Below are positions 1 to 6,817 of a stretch of DNA of 27,673 nt, piece after piece. The position numbers and the translations under genes were made by a program. The stretch is from an uncultured bacterium. GTDB lineage: Bacteria > Bacteroidota > Bacteroidia > Bacteroidales > Bacteroidaceae. The notes below the pieces were generated by a model. The model was not told where the DNA came from and did not search any database. It was given only the letters and a program-made list of their open reading frames with translations. The stretch spans positions 1-27,673 of the forward strand of contig CAJMQT010000008.1 of NCBI GenBank assembly GCA_905215655.1, given 5' to 3'. Position 1 is the stretch's first letter. Each line of letters begins with the position of its first letter.

Positions 1-52
1 CGCAAAACCGTTCCCTGCCTTTCGTCATGCCGTCTCAATGCCCTTGCCTTCC

Positions 53-155
53 AAAAGGTGGCTTCTTACAATTTGAAACATGGCTTTTTAGCTTGCAAAA
101 GACCGCCTTTTACACGCTAAAAGCTTACCTTTTACACGCCAAAAGACCGCCTTTT
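53..155. repeat. 22-bp-period palindromic repeat array 1 (five modules)
   Basis: Five 15-base modules of form AAAAG-N5-CTTTT start at 53, 75, 97, 119 and 141, exactly 22 bp apart, with 7-base spacers. The three modules at 97, 119 and 141 are perfect (cores ACCGC, CTTAC, ACCGC). Those at 53 (AAAAGGTGGCTTCTT) and 75 (GAAACATGGCTTTTT) are degenerate, so the array decays toward its left end. Spacers include acacgct and acacgcc. An open frame through this region is judged a by-product of the repeat. Function is unknown; the same structure occurs three more times in the window. Confidence 0.9.
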
Positions 156-291
156 GGAACTCGACACCTTGCCGATGAAAACTGTAAGCAAACTATATGG
201 ATAATGTTTCGGATTGTAAGTAACATGTGGTTTATGGATGTCTGCTCTGAATTATTTTATCGTTTGAAAAGCGAAAGTCGGAAAAATAATG

Positions 292-299
292 TATTTTTG
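292..299 (+). promoter_or_regulatory. Candidate -7 element upstream of the structured RNA region
   Basis: TATTTTTG followed by C matches the Bacteroidetes -7 consensus TAnnTTTG. The nearest upstream TTTG (263-266) is 25 bases away, longer than the usual spacing of about 19, so the -33 box is uncertain. Transcription would begin near 306 and run into the structured region at 388-603 and possibly on into the methyltransferase gene. Confidence 0.45.
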
Positions 300-387
300 C
301 ATGTAACAAACAAAAATAAATACGTAGAAAAAGAAACAGAAAGAATAATTGTAACGACATATTAAACAATAAAAGAAGCATTAGCTA

Positions 388-603
388 TTATTTCGCGTTC
401 TGCTAAAAGCGTAGGAAACTTTTAATCAAATAAGAACAATCGAATAATAGGTAAAGTAATCTTCGTAGGAGATACTTTAAGCACTTGGAATAAGCTATGC
501 TCTGCCCGAAAGGGTGTGAGTGACTTATTTGAGTGCATGAGGTTTGATTTCCTACGCTGCCTCGCAGAACGCAATAAGAAAACTCACACCTTTTTTTATT
601 GCG
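388..603 (+). ncRNA. Structured RNA: 6S-like candidate or attenuator-type leader
   Basis: Long-range complementarity is exact and ordered. GCGTTCTGC (395-403) pairs with 564-572. AGCGTAGGAAA (408-418) pairs with 548-558. A short hairpin lies at 453-478. An apical stem pairs GCACT and AATAAG (481-494) with CTTATTT and GAGTGC (524-535), topped by CCC-GAAA-GGG at 505-514. A closing stem, large internal bubble and apical stem-loop over about 190 nt is the general plan of 6S RNA (compare the Bacteroidales-1 RNA motif). Two competing pairings also exist: GGTGTGAG (513-520) with CTCACACC (583-590), the latter followed by seven T, and CGCAATAA (570-577) with TTATTGCG (596-603). The second reading is therefore a switching leader of the methyltransferase gene at 648. 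Structure is seen directly; the family name is inference. Confidence 0.55.
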
Positions 604-610
604 TTAAAGT

Positions 611-643
611 GATTGATAGTTTGTGCTTGTAAAACAATCAATC
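611..643 (+). promoter_or_regulatory. Small inverted repeat just before the methyltransferase start
   Basis: GATTGAT (611-617) and ATCAATC (637-643) form a 7-bp inverted repeat with a 19-base loop, ending four bases before the ATG at 648. It could be an operator or an mRNA hairpin limiting ribosome access. Methyltransferase genes of restriction-modification systems are often tightly controlled, but nothing here identifies the regulator. Confidence 0.3.
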
Positions 644-647
644 GCTT

Positions 648-1715
648 ATGGCAAATAAAAATCTTAATGCTGCGAAACGTGCGAAAAAGGATGAGTTTTA
701 CACTCAACTTTCCGATATTGAACGTGAGTTGCAACACTATTGGTCTCACTTCAAAGACAAGACCATACTTTGTAACTGCGACGACCCATACGAAAGTAAT
801 TTTTTCAAGTATTTTGCACTGCTTTTTAATCAGCTCGGACTGCGCAAACTTATTTGTACCTGCTATAACGGCTCTCCCGTGCAGGGCAACGAACTGATGT
901 TGCACTTTGACGGCTTTGACGATGAACCGAAGAAAATAGCATATAAAGTGGAAATAACCGAGGTCAAGGACATGAACGGAGACGGCGCGGTTGACCTTTC
1001 GGACGTGCGTTATCTGTTACAAAACGACAAGAACGTATTGTCAATATTACAGACGGGAGACTTCCGTTCCGTTGAATGTATCGAACTGTTGAAAGAGGCA
1101 GACATCGTTGTTACAAATCCGCCATTCTCCCTATGGCGTGAGTATATAGGACAACTTGTGAAATACAACAAGAAATTTCTTATCGTGGGAGCTCAGAATG
1201 CCATAACTTATAAAGAGGTGTTCCCCTTGATTAAAAATAATAAAGTATGGCTTGGCTATGGATTTAAAGGGGCTGCTGCACACTTTTTTTCACCTTATGA
1301 GGATGTGGCTACGGCTAATGACCATAAGCAAGGAATGATAAGAGTTTCAGGAGTGACATGGTTTACAAATATGGAAATACCTAAACGTAGTGAAGAATTA
1401 GACTTGGTATGCCGTTATTCGCCGGAAGAGTATCCCAAATACGAAGATTATGACGCAATAGATGTGTCTGATTCTTATGCAGTTCCAATGGATTACGATG
1501 GCGTTATCGGAGTTCCCATAACGTTCTTGCATTTATTTAATCCGATACAATTTGAAATAATAGATTGTTGCGAGCCATGTATAAGATTGGAGACATTAAG
1601 GCGTATGCCCAAATTTAAAGAGTATAAATCAAGGCAGAAGATGTGTAATGGCGTTTTGTGTCAGAAAAAATATCATCGTATTTTCATTCGCAACAAACAT
1701 CCCCAAATATTATGA
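648..1715 (+). CDS. EcoRI-family adenine-specific DNA methyltransferase
   Basis: The 355-residue product resembles the M.EcoRI family, which transfers a methyl group from S-adenosylmethionine to adenine N6 in DNA. The N-terminus (ANKNLNAAKRAKKDEFYTQ) is typical of the family, the catalytic motif IV appears as NPPF at residues 157-160, and the C-terminus (YHRIFIRNK) is family-like, so the protein looks complete. Residues 108-119 form an EF-hand-like loop with D108, N110, D112, D116 and D119. The stop overlaps the next gene by 4 bases (ATGA at 1712-1715), indicating translational coupling with a DUF262-HNH protein. Several 60-base samples after about 1200 are 33-42% GC, lower than the 52% of a sample from the next gene. 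Recognition sequence cannot be predicted. A solitary methylase is possible, but the partner favours a defence role. Confidence 0.9.
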   Translation: MANKNLNAAKRAKKDEFYTQLSDIERELQHYWSHFKDKTILCNCDDPYESNFFKYFALLFNQLGLRKLICTCYNGSPVQGNELMLHFDGFDDEPKKIAYKVEITEVKDMNGDGAVDLSDVRYLLQNDKNVLSILQTGDFRSVECIELLKEADIVVTNPPFSLWREYIGQLVKYNKKFLIVGAQNAITYKEVFPLIKNNKVWLGYGFKGAAAHFFSPYEDVATANDHKQGMIRVSGVTWFTNMEIPKRSEELDLVCRYSPEEYPKYEDYDAIDVSDSYAVPMDYDGVIGVPITFLHLFNPIQFEIIDCCEPCIRLETLRRMPKFKEYKSRQKMCNGVLCQKKYHRIFIRNKHPQIL

Positions 1716-2836
1716 TGACGATAAAACAGATAGAAGTTACCGTGGGCGAGATAACCAACGGTTACGTGAACAACGAAGAACTTGGTGTACGCGGATATGG
1801 CGGACTGCTTGATATTCGTCCGCCTTACCAGCGCGAATTTATATATGACGAAAAGGAGCAGAAGGCGGTTATCACCACCGTTTTGCATGGTTATCCGCTC
1901 AATGTGATGTATTGGGTGAGGCGTAGCGATGACGCCGACTGTCCTTACGAAGTGATGGACGGTCAGCAGCGCACGCTTTCGTTGTGTAAATATGTGGCGG
2001 GAAAGTTCAGTTACGAGTTTAAAAATTTCTTCAATCAGCCCGAGGACGTGCGACGCAAAATACTTGATTATAAGCTTACTGTATACGTGTGCGAGGGCGA
2101 GCCGTCAGAAAAATTGGAGTGGTTCAAGACCATAAACATAGCAGGAAAACCACTCAACGAGCAGGAGATACGCAACGCTGTGTATGCAGGACCATTCGTG
2201 TCGGACGCCAAGAGACATTTCTCTAAGTCGAATTGCGGTGCTTACCGGCTGGGGAAAGACCTTGTGAACGGCACTCCCATACGGCAAGACTATATGAAAA
2301 AAGCCCTTGAATGGATGGCCGACCATGAGACGCGCAACGGTCATAGGCAGAGTGTGCCCGGATACATGGCTGCACATCAGCATGACCCTAACGCCAATAA
2401 TCTCTGGACTTACTTTCAGAATGTGCTTAACTGGGCGGTGACAAACTTTGACTTGAAGAAGTTTAAACGGATAATGAAGGGGCTTGACTGGGCTATGCTT
2501 TACGACCGTTTCCATGATAAGACGTTGGATGTCGCGGCATTGTCCGTAAGAATATCCGACCTTATCAATGATGACGAGATACAACGCCCGAACGGCATCA
2601 TTCCCTATGTCCTCACCGGCGATGAACACTGGCTTGACCTTAGAGCTTTCCCGGAACGGATAAAACTTGCCGTATGGGAGAAACAAAAGCACGTCTGCAA
2701 AGGGTGTCATAAGGAGTTTGACTATGAGTTTATGGAGGGAGACCATATCACTCCGTGGCACGAAGGCGGTCGCACGGTGGAAGAAAACTGCCAGATGCTT
2801 TGTCGTGAATGCAACCGCAGAAAGTCTGACAAATAA
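1712..2836 (+). CDS. DUF262 and HNH-domain protein (putative restriction nuclease)
   Basis: The 374-residue protein has an N-terminal DUF262-type region with the diagnostic DGQQRTLS (residues 83-90), a motif of the ParB/Srx-like fold used for nucleotide binding in GmrSD-type enzymes. The C-terminus is a zinc-supported HNH nuclease module: C329 and C332, GDHITPW with D344 and H345, N359, then CRECNRRK with C364 and C367. The frame is open from 1658, but the ATG at 1712 is chosen because it gives a 4-base ATGA overlap with the methyltransferase stop. Pairing with an adenine methylase suggests that cleavage is blocked, or possibly directed, by methylation. GmrSD relatives attack modified DNA, so the polarity is undecided. 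Domain calls are firm; the biological role is inference. Confidence 0.88.
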   Translation: MMTIKQIEVTVGEITNGYVNNEELGVRGYGGLLDIRPPYQREFIYDEKEQKAVITTVLHGYPLNVMYWVRRSDDADCPYEVMDGQQRTLSLCKYVAGKFSYEFKNFFNQPEDVRRKILDYKLTVYVCEGEPSEKLEWFKTINIAGKPLNEQEIRNAVYAGPFVSDAKRHFSKSNCGAYRLGKDLVNGTPIRQDYMKKALEWMADHETRNGHRQSVPGYMAAHQHDPNANNLWTYFQNVLNWAVTNFDLKKFKRIMKGLDWAMLYDRFHDKTLDVAALSVRISDLINDDEIQRPNGIIPYVLTGDEHWLDLRAFPERIKLAVWEKQKHVCKGCHKEFDYEFMEGDHITPWHEGGRTVEENCQMLCRECNRRKSDK

Positions 2837-2903
2837 GCTGTCGGTGCTGCGGATTTAGCGTTATATGCCGTGCCCGATGTGGATTTTTGTCTTATGAGTG
2901 TCA

Positions 2904-2930
2904 TTGAAAGCGAAAAAATTACTATATTTG
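2904..2930 (+). promoter_or_regulatory. Promoter of the MerR-family gene
   Basis: TATATTTG at 2923-2930 matches the Bacteroidetes -7 element, with TTG at 2904-2906 as a possible -33 box, 16 bases upstream. Transcription would start near 2937, giving a leader of about 30 bases before the ATG at 2967. This separates the regulator from the defence pair upstream. Confidence 0.6.
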
Positions 2931-2966
2931 CAAGGACAGATGTTTTTGTATTAATATCGGTTTATT

Positions 2967-3314
2967 ATGGCACTGAACACAGAAAAGAATCTGAAACTTT
3001 ATTATTCGATAAAGGAGGTGGCTGCGATGCTTAACGTATCAGAAAGCATGTTGAGGTTTTGGGAGAAAGAAATACCTATGATCAAGCCCAAAACAACGGG
3101 GAACAACGTGCGACAATACACCGAGGCTGACATCGAAAACGTCAAAGCCGTGTATAATCTTGTCAAGGTAAGAGGGTTCAAGTTGTCGGCGGCGCGCAAG
3201 ATGTTACGCGAGAACAAACAGGGCGTAGACAGCAAAGCACGCGTCTTGGAAAATCTTATAAAGGTGCGCGAAGAGCTGAAACTTCTGAAAAAACAGCTGA
3301 ACTTTATAAATTAA
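2967..3314 (+). CDS. MerR-family transcriptional regulator
   Basis: The 115-residue protein starts its DNA-binding region at YYSIKEVAAMLNVSESMLRFWEKE, written here as the helix-turn-helix near residues 12-33, followed by the wing and the second helical pair (RQYTEADIENVKAVYNLV, then GFKLSAARKML). A lysine- and leucine-rich C-terminal helix (about residues 90-112) could form the antiparallel coiled coil of MerR dimers. There is no long effector domain and no cysteine cluster, so no ligand can be proposed. It has its own promoter and terminator and stands alone between the defence pair and the convergent pectinesterase gene. Similar short MerR proteins are widespread in Bacteroidales. The target is unknown. 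Confidence 0.88.
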   Translation: MALNTEKNLKLYYSIKEVAAMLNVSESMLRFWEKEIPMIKPKTTGNNVRQYTEADIENVKAVYNLVKVRGFKLSAARKMLRENKQGVDSKARVLENLIKVREELKLLKKQLNFIN

Positions 3315-3393
3315 GAGTTAAGAATTAAGAGTTAAGAAAATATGCGTTGTCGGTAATTTTCTTAACTCTTAATTCTTAACTCTTAATTTTTTT
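3308..3393 (+). terminator. 34-bp perfect inverted repeat with T-tract
   Basis: The arms at 3308-3341 and 3356-3389 are perfect complements over 34 bases with a 14-base loop, and seven T follow at 3387-3393. Each arm holds a tandem repeat of AATTAAGAGTTAAG. The MerR stop codon (3312-3314) lies inside the left arm. It should act as an intrinsic terminator for the MerR gene and sits between convergent genes. The arms are much longer and more AT-rich than a normal terminator, so a dispersed repeat element is also possible. Confidence 0.75.
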
Positions 3394-3467
3394 AATTCCC
3401 TGCGACGGGTTAATCGGGTCGGTCGGGTTTATTACTGTTTACTTAAATTCGTCGAACCGGCATTATA

Positions 3468-4445
3468 TTATTTGTTCGCTATCCATCCGTTTTCGTTGCC
3501 GAGGACATTCTCAATCGTTATCTTAGCCGCCTCTTTTTTAGTCAGTTGTCGGCTCCACGGTGCTCTTTCTGCCTTTGCCGCACCGGCTCCTGTGTTGTTG
3601 TATTCAAGATAACGCGCCGTTTTCTCGTTGTCGGCGTTATCCCAGTTGTACCATCCTGCCGGCAGGATGTGGCTGCCGAGCTCGCAATTCATGAACAGCG
3701 TGTAAGCGTAAGGACGCCACGGACGACCGAGATAGACCTTTGTCGCACCCTCGGCTGCGGTAAGTTTACAATTATTGAACACGTAACCGTATGCCACATC
3801 GGCGGGTGTTGACGCAGCCGTGACGTAAGAATTGATCTTGCTGAATATCGTGCAGCCCTCAAACCAAGCCGTCGACGGACCGAAGATAAAGTCGGTCGTG
3901 CCCTCGATGTAGCAGTCTTTGAAGTAAAGGCGCGTGCCTCCGACGCCGGTATAGACGGTATCTTGATTGCCAAGGAAGCGGCAGCCGATGAACAAGAGGT
4001 GGTCGCCCTCGGTGTGAAGAGCCACCGCCTGACCCAGACGGGCGGCATTGTTCTCAATCGTTATGTTCTTGAACGTTATGTAACTGCCTTCTACTTTCAC
4101 CGTAAACGTGCGGAAAGTGCCCATCGGTTTGCCTGTTTCCGGCAGTCGGATGTTGGCATGATCGTCGTAGGTTATTATCGTATTTTCAGCGTCTTCGCCG
4201 CAAATCTCGATGTGTGTCAGCCATGACGGGATGATGACTTTCTCTTTATAAACGCCTTTTTTCACAAAAATCACTTTGTGATATTCCATGAACGCGCGGC
4301 ACACTTCCACAGCCTCGTTAATGGTTCTGAACTCCGCCGTGCCGTCACGCGCCACGAAGAGCGTGTCGGGATTGTCGTATTTGTTTGCGGCATCAATGGC
4401 AACAGAGCTGATTATCGCCGCGAACAGGATGATTAGTTTTTTCAT
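3468..4445 (-). CDS. Secreted pectinesterase (carbohydrate esterase family 8)
   Basis: The 325-residue protein removes methyl esters from homogalacturonan. It starts with a signal peptide (MKKLIILFAAIISSVAIDA). Parallel beta-helix catalytic motifs are all present: QAVAL at 139-143, GNQDT with acid/base Asp162, IEGTTDFIFG with nucleophile Asp185, and LGRPW with Arg241. The ATG at 4445 is preferred because it opens directly on the signal peptide; an upstream in-frame start at 4496 would add 17 unlikely residues. It lies 50 bases downstream of the (p)ppGpp enzyme gene on the same strand. No susCD pair or other pectin gene is beside it, so it is an odd functional passenger at the end of a housekeeping cluster. 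Whether it shares that transcript is unknown. Confidence 0.93.
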   Translation of the reverse strand: MKKLIILFAAIISSVAIDAANKYDNPDTLFVARDGTAEFRTINEAVEVCRAFMEYHKVIFVKKGVYKEKVIIPSWLTHIEICGEDAENTIITYDDHANIRLPETGKPMGTFRTFTVKVEGSYITFKNITIENNAARLGQAVALHTEGDHLLFIGCRFLGNQDTVYTGVGGTRLYFKDCYIEGTTDFIFGPSTAWFEGCTIFSKINSYVTAASTPADVAYGYVFNNCKLTAAEGATKVYLGRPWRPYAYTLFMNCELGSHILPAGWYNWDNADNEKTARYLEYNNTGAGAAKAERAPWSRQLTKKEAAKITIENVLGNENGWIANK

Positions 4446-4495
4446 TGTATTGTCTTTAAAGATATTATGTTTGTCAGATTTTTCCGTCAATGACA

Positions 4496-6766
4496 TCAGA
4501 CGATGTGCTTTATCTCCTGCAAACCGTTGATTTTCTTCAATTTATTGATAATTATTTTCACATCTTCAAGGTCGTGAATACGCAGATTGATTGTGCCCTC
4601 GAAGATGCCTTCGTCACAGGAAAGGGTAATTTTATGGATGTTTACGTTCAGCTCGTCGGAGATGACCTGAGTCACCTCATTGAGCAGACCGATACGGTCG
4701 AGACCCTTAATCTCTATCACGGCGTCGAAGAACAGCTGTTTGTGCATGTCCCATTTGGCGTCGAGAATGCGGTTGCCGTAGCTCGATTTGAGCTTTGCCG
4801 CCACGGGACATGAACGTTTGTGTATCTCGATCCGGTTCTTTCCGTCGATAAAGCCGAGGGCGTCATCGCCGGGAATGGGATGACAACAGTTGCGGAAAAT
4901 GAATTGTCCGATGTTGTCGTCGGTGATAAATATCGGTTTCTTCCGGTTGAAACCTTCTTTCACAATGAAGTAATTCTGCTTCTGGGTGTCAGCGTTTTTC
5001 TTCTTGTCCTTGCCTATAAAAGGCACAAACTTACGCCATGTGCTCGTTGTGGCGGTCTTCTTTTTGCCGCTGATATCGTCTATGTCTTTCTCTCCGAGGA
5101 TGATATCGCCCTTGCCTATGGCACGGAACAGGTCTTCATGTTTGGGTGTTTCGTGCAACTCGCAAAGCTTGTCGATAACGTCTGATGTAAGCTCCAGCGA
5201 GTGTTTTTTGAGGAATTCGTTCAGCACTTCCTCGCCCTTTTTCTGCATTTCACGCGCCTCTCGTCGCAAGATTGCCAGTATTTTCGCCTTAGCCTTGGCT
5301 GTTGATGCGAAATTGATCCATGACGGCAAGACGTGCTGGGAGTTGGATGTGAGTATCTCTACTTGGTCGCCACTCTGCAACTTGTGGCTTAACGGCACAA
5401 GTTTGTGGTTCACTTTCGCGCCGATACAGTGGCTGCCGAGGAACGTATGTATCTGAAAGGCGAAGTCGAGGGCGGTACAGTTGGCAGGCATCGTCTTGAT
5501 CTCGCCCTTCGGAGTGAAGACAAATATCTCTGAGGCGAAAAGGTTCAGCTTGATGGCGTCGAGGAAGTCCATGGCGTCCGGCTGCGGGTCGTCGAGTATT
5601 TCCTTTATCGTGCGCAACCAGTTGTTCAGTTCGCCGTCGTCTTCGGTTATCTCTCCGCCGTCCTTATACTTCCAATGGGCGGCGAAACCTTGCTCTGCCA
5701 CCTCGTCCATGTGGTCCGAACGTATCTGGACTTCTATCCAACGACCGCGCCGGCTCATAAGGGTGACGTGCAAAGCTTGGTATCCGTTTGCCTTCGGATG
5801 GTTCACCCAGTCGCGCAGGCGGTCGGGATGCGACTTGTAAATCTGGCTTATCGCAACGTAAATATTAAAGCATTCGTTGACTTCCTCCTCGTATTTCTGG
5901 GGTTTGAAGATAATTCTTACGGCAAGGATGTCATAAATCTGATCGAAGGTTACGTGCTTGTTCTGCATCTTGTTCCAAATGGAATAAGGGCTTTTTACAC
6001 GTGCCTTGATCTCATATTCGAGTCCCATTTTGTCCAACGCCTCCCTTATCGGGGCGGTAAAGTCGGAAAAAAGGCTGTCGCGAGACGCCTGCGTATCGGC
6101 TAATTTCAGTTCGATGGATTTATATTCTTCGGGATGCTCGAACTTGAAACTAAGGTTTTCAAGCTCTGTCTTGATTTTGTTGAGACCTAATCTGTTGGCA
6201 AGCGGGGCATAAAGATACAGCGTCTCGCCGGCTATCTTGTACTGTTTGTTGGCGGGCTGGCTGGCAAGCGTGCGCATGTTATGCAGTCGGTCGCAAATCT
6301 TTATAAGGATTACGCGGATGTCATCGCTCATCGTCAGCAACAGCTTCTTGAAGTTTTCAGCCTGAGCCGACGCCTGTTCGCCGAATATTCCGCCGGATAT
6401 TTTGGTCAGACCGTCGACAATCTGAGCCACTTTTGAACCGAAAATGTTCTCTATGTCTTCAACGGTGTAATCGGTGTCTTCAACCACATCGTGCAACAAA
6501 GCGGCACTAATACTGGTCGAACCGAGCCCCATCTCCGAGCAGGCTATCTGCGCAACGGCTATCGGGTGCATGATGTAAGGCTCTCCCGACAGACGCTTTA
6601 CGCCCTTATGTGCCTGACGCGCAAAGTTGAAAGCTTTGGTTATTATGTCTACTTTCTTTCTATGGCGCGTTGCAAGGTAACTGTCTAACAACGTTTGAAA
6701 CGCATCGTTCACGAGTTTTTCTTCGGCTGTCTCTCTTTCTTTGCCTGTCTTTTTCTGCTCGTCCAT
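4496..6766 (-). CDS. Bifunctional (p)ppGpp synthetase/hydrolase (RelA/SpoT family)
   Basis: The 756-residue enzyme makes and breaks the stringent-response alarmone. The HD hydrolase centre is intact: H53, H92-D93 in LLHDVVEDT, and D159 in ICDRLHNM. The synthetase region follows (about 240-370), with YDILAVRIIF, the RLRD form of the RxKD motif at 316-319 typical of bifunctional enzymes, and KANGYQALH. A TGS domain lies near 412-475 and an ACT domain in the last 75 residues (GLDRIGLLNEV). A Shine-Dalgarno-like AAGGAG (6775-6780) lies 8 bases before the ATG, notable because Bacteroidetes mostly lack such sites. It is fifth in a same-strand cluster after mltD (gap 51). Bacteroidetes usually carry two such proteins; which one this corresponds to is not settled, so no symbol is given. 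Confidence 0.95.
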   Translation of the reverse strand: MDEQKKTGKERETAEEKLVNDAFQTLLDSYLATRHRKKVDIITKAFNFARQAHKGVKRLSGEPYIMHPIAVAQIACSEMGLGSTSISAALLHDVVEDTDYTVEDIENIFGSKVAQIVDGLTKISGGIFGEQASAQAENFKKLLLTMSDDIRVILIKICDRLHNMRTLASQPANKQYKIAGETLYLYAPLANRLGLNKIKTELENLSFKFEHPEEYKSIELKLADTQASRDSLFSDFTAPIREALDKMGLEYEIKARVKSPYSIWNKMQNKHVTFDQIYDILAVRIIFKPQKYEEEVNECFNIYVAISQIYKSHPDRLRDWVNHPKANGYQALHVTLMSRRGRWIEVQIRSDHMDEVAEQGFAAHWKYKDGGEITEDDGELNNWLRTIKEILDDPQPDAMDFLDAIKLNLFASEIFVFTPKGEIKTMPANCTALDFAFQIHTFLGSHCIGAKVNHKLVPLSHKLQSGDQVEILTSNSQHVLPSWINFASTAKAKAKILAILRREAREMQKKGEEVLNEFLKKHSLELTSDVIDKLCELHETPKHEDLFRAIGKGDIILGEKDIDDISGKKKTATTSTWRKFVPFIGKDKKKNADTQKQNYFIVKEGFNRKKPIFITDDNIGQFIFRNCCHPIPGDDALGFIDGKNRIEIHKRSCPVAAKLKSSYGNRILDAKWDMHKQLFFDAVIEIKGLDRIGLLNEVTQVISDELNVNIHKITLSCDEGIFEGTINLRIHDLEDVKIIINKLKKINGLQEIKHIV

Positions 6767-6774
6767 GGTTGTCT

Positions 6775-6780
6775 CTCCTT
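6775..6780 (-). promoter_or_regulatory. Shine-Dalgarno-like site before the (p)ppGpp enzyme gene
   Basis: Read on the minus strand, AAGGAG ends 8 bases before the ATG at 6766. This supports that start and is unusual in a phylum where translation starts rarely use this motif. Confidence 0.6.
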
Positions 6781-6817
6781 AAATTAAGAATAAGGTTGCA
6801 GTAGCGAAGATGTGGAT

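Noticed and set aside
53..155. CRISPR array
   Set aside because: Repeats are 15 bases with 7-base spacers, the cores vary, and no cas gene is in the window.
27..365. Open frame of 112 codons across repeat array 1
   Set aside because: The frame is made of the 22-bp repeat modules; similar KRPPFG-like translations arise from arrays 2 and 4. No promoter or family support.
966..1004. Dockerin domain in the methyltransferase
   Set aside because: Only one loop is present and it lies inside a cytoplasmic DNA methylase, so a cellulosome dockerin is not supported.
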